DNA from: Cercophora sp. LCS_1
Taxonomy: Eukaryota; Ascomycota; Sordariomycetes; Sordariales; Lasiosphaeriaceae
NCBI GenBank assembly: GCA_036250225.1
Contig: JAPZLL010000002.1
Coordinates: 1,116,001-1,180,000, forward strand
Reading direction: 5' to 3'
DNA length: 64,000 nt
Below, one piece after another: positions 45,888-56,631 of the stretch; position 1 is the first letter of the stretch, and every line of letters starts with the position of its first letter. The notes under the pieces are model-generated. The model was not told the DNA's origin, did not search any database, and saw nothing but the letters and a program-made list of their open reading frames with translations. The translations under genes were made by a program, and so were the position numbers.

Positions 45888-48197
45888 TTACTCATCGTCT
45901 TCATCTTCTTCCTCGCCGTCTTCATCCTCCTGATCCTCCTCATCTTCGTCGCTCTCGTTCCCGTCGTCACCGGCCAGCTCCTCCTCCTCTGCCTCCTTCC
46001 TCTTCTTGTTATCCTCCTTCCTCGCCTGCTCCATCAACTTCTGCTTTTCAGCCCTCTGCTTTCGTTGTCCCACAACGTACGCCCCGAGTGGCGTCTTTTC
46101 CCAATCAAAGTCCTTCAAGAACGCATCGACTTGACTCCGGTCGTTGGGCGCAAAGTCGACCTTTGCCCGCTTCTCCTCGATAAACTTGGCGTTCGCCTCG
46201 AGCTTTTGCACCAAAAGTACAATACCGGACCCGATCTTGCCATTGTTATTGCCGCTTCCCTTCTTTCGGGTCTCCTTGAGCCAGCGCTTGATCATGATGA
46301 TGACTGGGAGGGCGAATTCTGGGAACGCGATATTGCGGGACCAAAGCACAAAAAACTCTGAAAGAAGCTCGATGACTTGTTCGCCGACACCGTCCTGGTA
46401 GACGCGGGTGCGTAGATAAGATTTGGGCGCTTTGTAGTTGACAGCGAAGTCGAGCTGCTTCAGGGTTGATGGCTTGGGTGGCTTCTTCATCTCGGCCGAG
46501 TTAAGGACCTCGAGCAGGACTGACGCCAGGGGTATGTATGTGTCTGTTGCGCGAGAGAGACGCAACAGAGAGCGGATGAGTTGAAAGCGGAGGGGGAAGT
46601 AGAGGGATGTTGGGATTAGACGCATGGCGCCGAGCGTGACTTGCACCAAGGGGTAGATGAGCAGTTTGAGCTGACTCTCCTTCCCGGCCTCGGCTTCTTT
46701 CAGGGGGCTGCAGTGCTCAGAGAGAACGCAAGACCAGAAGTCGAGGGAGTGGACATATTGCCAGTTGTAAACATTTCGGAAAGCATCATTCTTGTTGTTG
46801 ACGATGCTGTTGCGGAGGTGAATGGCAAGCTGGCGAATGGAGCTGAAAGCGGTAGTGTACCCAAGGCTTTGGTCAATCCCCCAGAGCTCGGCAGCCGAGT
46901 TCTTCATGAGGTTGATGCCCTGGATTGTGTTGGCATTTGTCAGGCGACTTCCCTGCACCAAGCCCTGATACGCCGCCTTCAAGACCACCTCCCGCACACC
47001 CTTGTCGCCGACAACTGTAAGTCTCTGGAGAACGAGGAAAGCCGTGATCCTTGTGGCATCTGTGCTTGCTGATTGTGACCAAAACGCAACGACGGTCTTA
47101 ATGAGAACCTTGAGCAGTTTCCTGAAGGACAGGAGGTACGGAAGGAGGGGTTGAAGGGCAGAGAGGGTGAGCTTGAGAGTGGCCTCGTCCGACAAAGTGC
47201 TAAGGAGTCGGATGATAGACGAGGTAAAGCTCTTGACTAGCATAGAGAGAGTCTTGAACTTTTTGCTTTCGGTGTTGACGTAGAGCTTTCCGGACGACGA
47301 CTCCTTGACCGGCAAGTGATGTTGGAGCACTTCTGGAATATACTTGAGCGCGACAACAACAATGCCGTGGAAGGCATCTGGGTCTGTGATGGTGTATCGC
47401 TGCTGGGTGTCCTCGTCGGCCTCGTTAAGGTGGGCTGCGCAACGGAACGCAATGACTACCTGACGGGCCGTCCTCAGAGAATGTGTGTCAGCCATCGATT
47501 GCTTCCACTTTGCAACCTTTGCCTGGGTAAGCTCGCGGTCATCCTCCTCGGCGTCCGTCGACTTCTTGTCTTTCTTCTGCTTCTTTTTGGGCTGTCCATC
47601 CTCCTCATCACTGCCACTCAGCTCGTCGATCTCGGAGAAATCCGCGTTTTCGTCGAACTCGAGCGCCTCGGGATCATTTTCCTGTAAGAACTTGTAGAAT
47701 TCGGGATCCTTCTCGGCAAGCGCTGCCATGGCGTTCTTTGACATGCCCAGGTCGTTTTCGCTGGCATCCTCCTCCTCGTCGCTCCCAACATCAGCGGCAT
47801 TCTCGCCCATGGATGCTTCCGAACCACTCTCATCTGAAGCCTCGTCCTGCGCTTCGGTCTGTCCACGCTTGCGCTTGCCCAGCTTGCCGGCGGTTTTAGC
47901 CTTGGAGGGCTCTGCCTTGTCGAGAATTTCGAATCCACCTTTGAAGAAGTCGTCGACGCTCATCTCGCTAGCCTTGGCCCCCTTCTTTGCCTTTTCAACA
48001 GCGGGCTTGGCGCCATTGGCCTCGTCGGCTGGGCCCTTGATGAACTCGGCATCTTTTACGCGCTTCGCCTTTTTCTTCTCCTTGATCTGAGTTTGCTGCT
48101 TGATCTTTGCGACTACCTTTCGGCGCTCTAGAACACCTTTCAGGTGCTTCTTTTCGAACTTCTTCGTCGCCTTGATGTTCTTTTTTGTGGCGACCAT
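45888..48197 (-). CDS. noc2: Nucleolar complex protein Noc2
   Basis: Single-exon gene, 769 residues. Noc2 pairs with Noc1 and then Noc3 and accompanies pre-60S ribosomal particles from nucleolus to nucleoplasm. The N terminus is strongly basic (KKFEKKHLKGVLERRKV) and acts as a nucleolar-type signal. An acidic stretch follows (about 120-220). The conserved Noc2 helical domain covers about 270-660, with EVLQHHLPV, PYLLSFRKLLKVLIKTVVAFW, YNWQYVHSLDFWSCVLSEHC, and LDFAVNYKAPKSYLRTRVYQ near its end. The chain closes with a Glu/Asp-only tail after about 735. The ATG is followed by MVATKKNIKATKK, the usual start in relatives. The gene shares a 305-bp divergent promoter with vps28. Confidence 0.94.
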   Translation of the reverse strand: MVATKKNIKATKKFEKKHLKGVLERRKVVAKIKQQTQIKEKKKAKRVKDAEFIKGPADEANGAKPAVEKAKKGAKASEMSVDDFFKGGFEILDKAEPSKAKTAGKLGKRKRGQTEAQDEASDESGSEASMGENAADVGSDEEEDASENDLGMSKNAMAALAEKDPEFYKFLQENDPEALEFDENADFSEIDELSGSDEEDGQPKKKQKKDKKSTDAEEDDRELTQAKVAKWKQSMADTHSLRTARQVVIAFRCAAHLNEADEDTQQRYTITDPDAFHGIVVVALKYIPEVLQHHLPVKESSSGKLYVNTESKKFKTLSMLVKSFTSSIIRLLSTLSDEATLKLTLSALQPLLPYLLSFRKLLKVLIKTVVAFWSQSASTDATRITAFLVLQRLTVVGDKGVREVVLKAAYQGLVQGSRLTNANTIQGINLMKNSAAELWGIDQSLGYTTAFSSIRQLAIHLRNSIVNNKNDAFRNVYNWQYVHSLDFWSCVLSEHCSPLKEAEAGKESQLKLLIYPLVQVTLGAMRLIPTSLYFPLRFQLIRSLLRLSRATDTYIPLASVLLEVLNSAEMKKPPKPSTLKQLDFAVNYKAPKSYLRTRVYQDGVGEQVIELLSEFFVLWSRNIAFPEFALPVIIMIKRWLKETRKKGSGNNNGKIGSGIVLLVQKLEANAKFIEEKRAKVDFAPNDRSQVDAFLKDFDWEKTPLGAYVVGQRKQRAEKQKLMEQARKEDNKKRKEAEEEELAGDDGNESDEDEEDQEDEDGEEEDEDDE

Positions 48198-48502
48198 GGT
48201 GGGCGAATTATGGGGAGACGACGGATACGAGGTCGACCTGTGAACCTCAATTGCACAGAGAAGTCCAATGTGCTGCCGTAACTTTTTTTTCCACCTTGGA
48301 GCTTATCGGCTTATCGGTGAAACGACCCTTGCGTTGTGGGGGATAGCAGTTGGCGGTGAGGATTCTGCCACTCAACACAACTGATCAGCTCCAGCCTCGG
48401 CCGGTGGAAGCCTGGCGGCCCCCAGGAGTCGAGCGGCATCGTTGAGACAAGGGCTCCCTCCATCACGATGCATTCCAAACAACAAACCCACACAAATTCA
48501 AG
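48198..48502. promoter_or_regulatory. Divergent promoter, noc2 / vps28
   Basis: This 305-bp interval serves two divergent genes. It has a T-rich tract at about 48282-48290 and a perfect tandem of CTTATCGG at 48302-48309 and 48310-48317. Read on the minus strand the tandem presents two GATAAG cores 8 bp apart, a spacing that would favour cooperative binding of a GATA-type factor. No evidence of binding is available. Confidence 0.55.
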
Positions 48503-49330
48503 ATGATGTCGCGGCAAGCATATGCGCCCACACCGCATAGTTATGTGCCAAATACAACATTATCGGCAACGATCAACCTCGATGAGGTCTGTTTCTTCCC
48601 CAGTTTAGTCCTTTGAATTGCCCCGCACTAAACGGCTTGGTTGGCACAGGAGTTGAAGCTCACCGAGACACGGGCTGAGCGCGACTTACAAGAATCACTT
48701 TCTGAGATTTTCAGCATCATCGTCACCATCGATGAACTAGAAAAGGCATTTCTCAAAGACGCCATCCCGGAAAGCGACTACACCGAGATTTGCGAGCGCT
48801 CATTAAAGCAGTACAAGTCACTAGTTGCCGATGAAACGGTTTCGAAAGCCTTCGTCGGGTTGGAGGAGTTCAAAGCCCAGTGGGATGTATGGAAGATATG
48901 GCCCTCTCTGTTCTACGCTGAGACTAATTGCGGGTGCCAGTTGGATGTGCCTCGTGCAACGGAGCGCATCCGGGTCGGCATGCCATCAACAACGATCACG
49001 GCGTCCTCCGCTCCAGCACCAACGCCAGCAGCCGGTAGTGGTGTCGGCGGTGCCTTGATTCTGGAAGCGACTCAAGACTTCATAACTTTCCTTGATGCCC
49101 TGAAGCTGGGGTTGCTGACCAAAGACCAGCTCCACCCACTGCTTTCGGATGTAATTCAGTCCGTAAACAAAGTGACCGACAGGGATTTTGAAAACCGTGG
49201 CAAGATCGTACAATGGCTAATCACATTGAACAACATGAAGGTGGAGGAAGAGCTGTCAAAGCAGCAAGCGTGGGAACTAGAACGGGATATTAACTCCGCG
49301 TACCAGGGGTTTAAGAGTACCCTTTCATAA
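48503..49330 (+). CDS. vps28: ESCRT-I subunit Vps28
   Basis: Two exons, 48503-48586 and 48650-49330 (intron 48587-48649), giving 254 residues. Vps28 is the ESCRT-I subunit that binds Vps23 through its N-terminal coiled region and recruits ESCRT-II/III through its C-terminal four-helix bundle, sorting ubiquitinated membrane proteins into multivesicular bodies. The start MMSRQAYAPTPHSYVP and the block TINLDEELKLTETRAERDL are family hallmarks and are joined in phase 0 by the splice. ERDLQESLSEIFSIIVTIDELEKAF and the C-terminal domain from about 155 (ATQDFITFLDALKLGLLTKDQ) fit throughout. A short Ser/Ala/Pro linker separates the two domains. Either of two adjacent ATGs could initiate. Confidence 0.94.
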
Positions 49331-49458
49331 TGCCAATAATATGAACTGCTAGGAGTCAAGTCTCATCCGGTGTCTTGCGGGAAGCTATAGGGCGGTGTCT
49401 AAGCCACTGGGTGATTTGATTATGATGGGGTGGGATGCCAAAGGCGAGAGTCCCGAGC

Positions 49459-50874
49459 TCATACCAAGAACGTCCAGAAGCTTGGATACACAAACTCCTC
49501 CTCAAATATCCTCCTAACCTGCTCGAGCACGAATCGCTCAACCTTGCCAACATTTTTCAGACTTTGCTTCCCACTCTCTCTCTGGCCAATCTCGCTCTCG
49601 ACCTTGATCTCTTGTAGCAAACTCCCGGTCTTGGGGCCAGGTTTAGTTCCAGAGGGTTGCCTAGAAGGTCCCTCCCTGGGGCTCTCCACATTCTCCTCCC
49701 CTCCAATGGCTGCAAGCGCGTCCTCCGGGCTGAGGAAGCAGAAGTGAACCCGCTTCCGGATCTTTGCAAGAACACCCACCCCGTCGAATGTCACCCCGGT
49801 AATACTAAGGCGAAGCGGAATACCCACGAAGCTCGGCATCGGATAGTCTAGCAAAATATCGGCTGTAAGCAGGAGCTTCACGTCGCCCGCATACTTGATG
49901 TGGAACACGGCTTGCATGTCCTCGAGCTTCCGTTCCCGAAACCGCCGCTCCTCCTCCTCGCCATCGCGCTCATCAGTCTCGGCCGCCCCTTTTTGATCGG
50001 CAATGGTGCCGTTCGAGCGAGAGCTCGCGTCCCGTGTGGGCGGCCGCGAGCTGCCTGCGGCTGTAGGCGCCAAAGTAGAAACACTTGACTTTTCTCTGAG
50101 CGTATGGTAGTGAGGTGGTCCAAGACCTCCTGCGCTGGTCATTGCGACAGGCGAGGGAGGTGCCGGCACTGGCGCTGGCCCACCCGAGGTGTTGAAGTCC
50201 ACGATTGAGATGGAACTCCCAGAATGGTTGCGGCTGTGGCCTTTATACTGCCGCAGGTTTGGCGTAGAAGCGCTGTGACCATGACCAGACTCCAACCAGG
50301 CATTACTCAGATGATGAGCGCTGGCTACAGCCGCCAGAGGTGTCTGAGTCCCAGAAAGACCATTTGCAAACTGCGAATGGAAGTAGTTGAGGTTGGACGT
50401 GCCACCGGGAATCCCAGGCGTCGAGACACCAAGAAACGGGCTACCCAGATCATTAGTATGGGTAGTGCTCCTGGTTGCGCTTTCGGGCATGTCGAGATGC
50501 GGTGGAAAATGAGTGGTTCGCGCCCCGTTCGCGCCAGTCCCGGCCCCGGCTTGCCTCCGGCGGTCGGTTGCGTCTCTCAAGCCATCCGGGATCGGCGCGG
50601 AATCGCTCTCCTGACCCTCCGCATCGTGATCCGATTCGGAACCGTCGATGTCGGGGTTTTCTTCGTAAAAGTCCGGCAGGGGGTCGGTAATATCCTTCAG
50701 CTCAACCTCCGGTGGGATGGTTCCGAACTGGAAGTCATGCACTGTCACGGATTTGATAAACCGCGGTAGTGGCACCGACTGAAATTTGGTGTGGATGAAA
50801 TCGCGGATCCTCTCAGCCAACTCGAGCCCATCGGGCCCTCCAGTGACCGTCTCCCAGTTGAGATCGATCGACAT
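49459..50874 (-). CDS. mdm12: ERMES subunit Mdm12
   Basis: Single exon, 471 residues. Mdm12 is the soluble lipid-transfer subunit of the ER-mitochondria encounter structure, bridging Mmm1 in the ER to Mdm34/Mdm10 on mitochondria. The SMP fold starts at the very N terminus (MSIDLNWETVTGG, then FIKSVTVHDFQFGTIPPE, a defining block) and resumes near 325 (AVFHIKYAGDVKLLLTADIL; FVGIPLRLSITGVTFDGVG). It ends with the typical FEEEFVYPSFWTFLV. Between the two parts lies a polar insert of about 240 residues, rich in Ser, Pro and Gly, as in other filamentous fungi and unlike the compact yeast protein. Its end is 128 bp from the vps28 stop, so those two genes converge. Confidence 0.95.
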   Translation of the reverse strand: MSIDLNWETVTGGPDGLELAERIRDFIHTKFQSVPLPRFIKSVTVHDFQFGTIPPEVELKDITDPLPDFYEENPDIDGSESDHDAEGQESDSAPIPDGLRDATDRRRQAGAGTGANGARTTHFPPHLDMPESATRSTTHTNDLGSPFLGVSTPGIPGGTSNLNYFHSQFANGLSGTQTPLAAVASAHHLSNAWLESGHGHSASTPNLRQYKGHSRNHSGSSISIVDFNTSGGPAPVPAPPSPVAMTSAGGLGPPHYHTLREKSSVSTLAPTAAGSSRPPTRDASSRSNGTIADQKGAAETDERDGEEEERRFRERKLEDMQAVFHIKYAGDVKLLLTADILLDYPMPSFVGIPLRLSITGVTFDGVGVLAKIRKRVHFCFLSPEDALAAIGGEENVESPREGPSRQPSGTKPGPKTGSLLQEIKVESEIGQRESGKQSLKNVGKVERFVLEQVRRIFEEEFVYPSFWTFLV

Positions 50875-51487
50875 GGATGGAAACTAATTTGAAGGTGCGG
50901 GTTGTAAGTTGGAGTTCAACGTTATGATGGATCCACCCCATCTGGGTTTCCTGAGGCTCGCTTCTAGAATGTCAGCCCATTACCTAGTGGGCTCTGAGGT
51001 GGACGAAGGGGAAACGGCGACAAGTTGAGCAATAGCAAGCGAAATTCAGCTGCACGAATGAATCACCAAAGCTAGTCCTGAAATTTCATGGTTATCTTTG
51101 TCCCTCATCAACATGAGCATCCAAAGGTTGACATCTGTTTGGTGACGAATTTCACGTTGCACCACTTGTGGCAAATGCCGTTCGTCTGGTGGGGCCGCTC
51201 CAGGCACCATATGCGCCAAGCCATTAACGGTCTCCCGGGGCAACAACACGAGCATGAAATCAACAAGGACGCAAACGCTCCCTCCACTCGCAACACTTTT
51301 CCATCCGCCCAGTGACTGTAAACAGTAGGTCTTTGTTGATACGGCCCCTACTGTGCGTATGATTATGAGGAGCTGTTGGTAGTTCCTCCGGACCATTCGA
51401 CAACCCATCGCGTCGCTCGACTTGCGACACCAGCGAATTCGACTAAAATTCGTGCATACACAGCAATTTACCAAGAACACGCCCACG
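50875..51487. promoter_or_regulatory. Divergent promoter, mdm12 / BRCT gene
   Basis: These 613 bp hold both 5' regions; no gene is supported. The open frames crossing from the BRCT gene on the opposite strand are compositional shadows. Confidence 0.45.
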
Positions 51488-54400
51488 ATGGACCCGCAGT
51501 CACCGCCCAAGCGCATGACCAGGGCACGAGCTGCTGCAAAGGTTACAGAGCCCACAAGCAAGACAACCAGGGTAGCCACTGCTGCTGCCAAAGCCAGGAC
51601 AGCGCGAACAGCTACCGCAGCGACGTCGACGACCACCGCGGCCAAAAGGAAGACACGATCCGATGACGTCGACGGCTCTGATAGCGACGAGCAGCCCACC
51701 GTCGTCGCCAGGGCGCTTCCCTCGGCCGCCATGAAGTCTACCAGGGCAACGCGAGGACGAGCAAAGAAGACTACCGACGAGCCAGTCGCCGGGCACGAGA
51801 CAGAGCCGGAGCGCGCTGCCCCTGTCAAAACAACACGCGGCCGACCTAAGAAGGTTATCGTCGATGCTCCGGTCGAAGAGCCCGTCAAGGCAACCCGAAC
51901 AACTCGCACCAAGAAGCCAGTTACGGAGGCGGTGGAGGAACCAGCGGAAGCTCCGAAAAGACCCCGCGGCCGACCGCCAACCTCGGTGCCTGCCCGAGTA
52001 GTGACGAAGCCGGTACCCAAGAAAAGTGTCAAGTTTGAGGAACCGGAGAAGGAAAACATTATCCCGGCTGTCGATCCCAAGCGCGGGTCGACAAAAGCAT
52101 CGGAGTCGACGACTGGTCTCCGCGCCAAACCTGTTCGCAAAGTTGGCACGGCAGCAAGTCGCACGACCCGGGGCACCAAGGCAAGTTCAGCCACGGGTGA
52201 GAGACCGATCCCATTAAGCCCTAAGAAGGTCAACCAGATCACTCTGAGCCGAGCCGACTCCGACGATGAGCTCGCGCCTAACGAGAAGCTTCCCGCCCGG
52301 CCCTTACGGAAAAATCCCATCAGGCCACCCGCCGGCAGCAGGAAGGCACCTGTTGAAGGCCCTGCGTCGGTTGGACTGGATACGGATGTGGTCCTGGAGC
52401 CGGAATCTGGCCCAACGGTGATCCTTGGTAGCCCCATCAGGAAGTTGCCCGCATCGCCGTACAAAGGCTCCATCACATCGCCTCCCAAGCGCGTTGAGGG
52501 GGTTCTTGGTACTTCGACGTCGCAGGCTCCTGATAATGATGATGCCAAGCAGTCACCATCCAAGGCTCAATTGCTTAGGTCCCCGGCAAAGCGGGCGCCG
52601 AGAGGTATCAAAGGTTTCGAAATGGGAAGCGTCGGCGGAAACAACCCGATCATGTCCCCCTTCAAGACGTCATTGTTGCTATCGCCGGCGAAGCGACCAT
52701 TATCGCCGGTCAAAATGTTCGCCCCCCAGCTCGAGGAACCATCCATGGCTAGCCCAGCGCCGAAGCCTACCCTCCTTGCCACGCCACTCCAACCCGTGAT
52801 GGACAACGAAGAGGACGCTTCTGGGGAAGAGGAAGACGCCATGGCCGTCGACGAGGCTGATGGCCAGGATCGGATCCCCGACTCACCTACAAGGCTCCGT
52901 TTTCCCGGTAGACTTTCAGCGGTTTTGCCCCGTCACGCAGATCCAGCCTTGATATCATCAATGCTGGCAGTCCCCGAAGCGGCCGAGGATGAGATCGAAG
53001 CCAACATTCGTGCTGAGGTGGTAGAAGAGGAGGCCGAGAACGCCGAGCCCGGTGACGATGACATGATACTGGATGACCCCGAGACCGAATCCGAGACGGA
53101 GCAGGAGACAGAGCCCGTTCAGCCCACCGCTCGCACCAAGTCGCCAAAGTCTTCCGGGCCGATGTTTAGGCTGAGAGAGAAAGACTTGGGGGATTACGAC
53201 AGTGAGACGGACTGTGGATCGGAGGACGAACTGGCCCCTCGGCGGAAATTGTTCCCCACGTTTGGCGCTGCGCCTGCTACTCCGTCACTTGAGTCTTCCT
53301 CTCGGACCCCTAAGTCTCGGACTACGAACGGAGCAACTGCCTCGGCTAGCCGAAGCACGGCCAAGCGATTGCGCGTGGATGGTGACTTTGGATTTACTCC
53401 CCTTGCCGAGCAACTGAATAGTTGGACCGCTGGGCCAAGCCCTCTCAAGCTTGGTCTCTCCGCCGAAACCCCCGTTGCGTCCCTTCCTGTCGATGTTACC
53501 TCCAAGGAAGAACTATCACCAGTGCCAACCGCGTTCTTTGAGGAAGCAATGGCAGCCCAGGGGGGATCAGTGCAAGCTGAAAATACTAGCACCACCAAGG
53601 ATGAGGCGCCCATGGAGGAATTGGGTAGCCCAGTCTTGGAGGAGATTCCTTTTACTGAAGAGGATATCGCGCTCGCTGCTGAGGCCTGTGAGATGTCTCT
53701 TATGGAACCCGAACAAGTGGAGGAAGTGGTTGGCAACCACAGCTTTGATGATTCCATCTCCGAGGCCAGCCAAGAGTACGGGGACGAGAACGAGGTTCCC
53801 GTTGACCCTTCACTTCTCGCGTCGGGTAGTGGTTCCGAAGATGTTGGTGTTCCATCAGTGACCCCACGGCGACCACTCAACCGCGAGTTCCACACCATTT
53901 CCAAGGTGCCCCTCAAGCCCGCTCACGAAACACCCCAGCTCAAGGTAAAGAAGCGCAGCCACAGCATCTCCCGACTTCCAGTTTCCCGCCCGACGCACGG
54001 ACTCACTAGAAATGCAACTGTCATCTCCTACTCGCCCACCAAGGCCAAGGATGAAGACCAGTTGGAGCCGGATCGTCAATCGCGCGCGGGCTCTGTCCCT
54101 CCCGTTACTCCCACAAAGTCCGAGGCTGGCTGGTCTGTCGCCGCCACACCTGCCAGGACACCGCGCCGTGATCTGGACCCTGTTTCGCTGAGAGGGGCTG
54201 TGGTTTTTGTCGACGTTCACACCAGCGAGGGTGCGGACGCCAGTGGTATCTTTGTCGAACTTCTCACCCAAATGGGGGCCCGATGCGTCAAGACGTGGTC
54301 TTGGAACCCTGCAGACGAAGGCGCCTCCTCCAAGATTGGTATTACCCATGTTGTGTATAAGGATGGTGGCAAGCGGACGCTGGAAAAGGTCAGGGAAAGT

Positions 54401-55110
54401 GGCGGCGTTGTGCAATGTGTGGGTGTGAGCTGGGTTCTTGAGTGAGTTCACCCTGGTTTGCAAGACCGTCAAGCGGCTAACATTACTACAGTTGTGAACG
54501 CGAGAACCAATGGCTTGATGAGGGCCCATACTACATCGATACTGCCGTGGTCCCTCGGGGCGGAGCTCGCCGTCGCAAGAGCATGGAGCCCCGTGCCGTT
54601 GCGAATCTCAACGGCATGCTTGTCCCAACACCTGTCCGTAGCGCCAGCGGTAGTGGCGCCAAGTCCGCTCCCAACACCCCCGCCAACGGACGCCGATCCA
54701 GCGCCCTGTGGATTCGCACTCCCGATGACAATGCCGGTGAGCAAGACGCTGATGGCGACTCCATCCTCGAGGATACGGAATGGAACTCGATCCTCACTCC
54801 TGTCCCCAAGACCCCCGCTCCCGAGGCTGTTGCTCGTTACGCGGCAAACCTCGACCCCGAGACCCCGTCTGAGGACACGACCATGTACGGTAACGAGAAT
54901 GACGAGGATGAGGACGACTTAGATGATCGCAGAGCGGCGATGCTAACCCGCACATGCCCTCCCAAGCCAATGGCGTTTCACGAGCTCGGGCAGGGTATCC
55001 TGAGCCGAGAAAAGGATGAGAGGGTGTTAATGCGTCTGATGGCTGCCAGGAGAAAGAGCTTGCAGTTTGCCCCGAAGGTGGCAAGCCCGCTTTCCAAGAC
55101 TTGGAAATGA
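51488..55110 (+). CDS. BRCT-domain nuclear protein, microcephalin-like
   Basis: Two exons, 51488-54441 and 54492-55110 (intron 54442-54491), giving about 1190 residues. The N-terminal 250 residues are basic and carry AT-hook-like motifs (TTRGRPKK, RPRGRPPTS, ATRGRAKK), indicating DNA binding. The long middle part is disordered, alternates acidic and Ser-Pro-rich segments, and has many S/T-P sites (LLRSPAKR, LLSPAKRPLSPVK) suited to cyclin-dependent kinases. A BRCT domain lies at about 900-1000, with LRGAVVFVDVHTSEG, FVELLTQMGARCVKTW, ITHVVYKDGGKRTLEKV and a closing SWVLDCE. Splicing rebuilds the last helix exactly, which confirms the exon join. BRCT domains of this type resemble the first repeat of microcephalin (MCPH1). 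A chromatin or DNA-damage role is inferred; no orthologue function is claimed. Confidence 0.85.
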
Positions 55111-55739
55111 TCGCTTAGACCGACTGTGTATGTGTGTGTCAATTGGACATGCCGATATTGTAATTGGTTGAAGGGTGGGTTTGTGTTTATCTCGCCTTGG
55201 ACACCATGGTGAGCACTCGCTCGTTGGACAAGTGTAACCGGATGGATACGGCGTTTAGATGGGATTCTCCTGGGTGCTTCAGGGTCGGCCTGACCGACTA
55301 GGATGGGTGGGTTTAGGGCGGATTACACATAAATGCGGGTTGGGAATCATATACTTGACGTTATCGACTGTACAACTCGTCGAACTTGCACTGAGATGGT
55401 TGCGACTCGCTTGCATCAATACCTAAGAACCTGCTCTACACAGCTCACCCGATCCGTGCTTGGATCGTTCGGAGAGCGACATCCTCTCCTGCGGTTTGAC
55501 TACCCCTAGAGTTGCCCAGCAAAAGAACCCCATAACTCAAGAGCGCTACGACCAGCTGTTGGCGGTTGTAGCCAACACAGGTCGTCAACCAAGAGCGCCC
55601 CCCGTGATGCATCGCAAGCCACGTCATAGCGGCATCGTGTTGACTCCTGCTCACGACTAGCGGACCACGGATACTTGAGCGCCGCCTCCATTACCCTGGG
55701 AAGCGTTGGCGTGTCCCTTCACCCTTTCCCGCATAATAT
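55111..55739. other. Convergent spacer, BRCT gene / HYPK
   Basis: These 629 bp between two 3' ends contain no supportable gene. A TTTAGGGCGG motif and scattered short frames have no further support. Confidence 0.5.
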
Positions 55740-56184
55740 TCAAAACACCGGAGTAACATAATCCGTAAGTGCTTTCACAGCGTCACCATCTGCCGCCTTG
55801 AGCAGTTCTGTTGCCCTCCCTTTAGACACTTCGAGCTCCTCGACCTATACAAGAACAAATTAGCAAACAGCCCAGCTCTGGTTTGGCTCGATGCCCACTC
55901 ACAAGAAGGGCTACATCAGCAGCGTCCACCTTGATCTTCTTCACCTCCTTCTTTTCCGCCGACTTGGCACCCGCGCCATCCAGCGCACTCATGGCATTCT
56001 TCATGGCTTCCTGGTCGACCTCGCGGCCAGTTGCCGATTCATCGTCGCCGCGACTATCGAGCTTGGACAGCGCCGCAGCGGCCTTTCGGTCCTCGGCCGA
56101 CTTGGCGGTGGGCTGGACCTCGTCTTCGACATCGCCTGCCGTAGCGCCCTCAGCAATATTGGGTGGTTGTCTGTCCTCTGCCAT
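55740..56184 (-). CDS. HYPK-like NatA-associated UBA protein
   Basis: Two exons, 55903-56184 and 55740-55844 (intron 55845-55902), giving 128 residues. HYPK binds the ribosome-associated N-terminal acetyltransferase NatA (Naa15/Naa10) and inhibits or stabilises it. The N-terminal half is polar and probably disordered. A long charged helix (KKEVKKIKVDAADVALL) follows and runs into a UBA-like domain in the last 40 residues (VEELEVSKGRATELLKAADG, ending DYVTPVF). The whole UBA helix 2-3 part lies in the second exon, so a single-exon reading would lose it. Length and order match fungal HYPK proteins. It is divergent from the DAHP synthase gene. Confidence 0.85.
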
Positions 56185-56631
56185 TGTGAAATTTGTCGGG
56201 TGCGTTGTGTCTTTGTTGACTTCCCTCTACGCGACTACTGTCAAAATTTGGGCTGAGCTTCTTGCTGAACCAGCTCGATGCGGGGGTGGGGCAGGGGCAG
56301 GGGGCAAGGGTCAGGGGGTTGCCGCCTGCCCACTGGTCACCGAGGGTTTTCTCTGTGGCGCTTTTGGAGGGGCAGGCGCAATTGGTCAATTGGGGTTCTT
56401 CTTTCACGAAAGCCTGACTCACCCTTTCTTGAACCATTTCTCCTGACAATGACAATTCCCTTCACCTGACCTTCTTCAGTTCGCCTCCCCCATATTGTTT
56501 GTTTGAGGCTCTTGGAGCAGTTCGCTTCGACTAGATCTAGGTTACCTTATTTCCGCAAGACCTAGAACCCCCTCTTTCTCATTATTCTTCACCTGGATTT
56601 TGACCCCTGGACGACACTAATAGCCGTTTCA
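56185..56631. promoter_or_regulatory. Divergent promoter, HYPK / DAHP synthase
   Basis: This 447-bp interval holds both promoters. I see no gene, and no general-control (TGACTCA-type) element that I could assign with certainty. A TGACTCACC at 56417-56425 is a possible Gcn4/CPC1-like site about 210 bp upstream of the DAHP synthase ATG. Confidence 0.45.

Noticed and set aside
51046..52563. 505-residue open frame on the minus strand opposite the BRCT gene
   Set aside because: It is the complement of a Thr/Ala/Lys-rich coding exon, has repetitive Val/Ala/Thr/Gly composition and no recognisable domain, while the plus strand has a clear BRCT gene.
53194..53916. 240-residue minus-strand frame inside the BRCT gene
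   Set aside because: Antisense shadow, Ser-rich and without domain; overlaps a well-supported gene.
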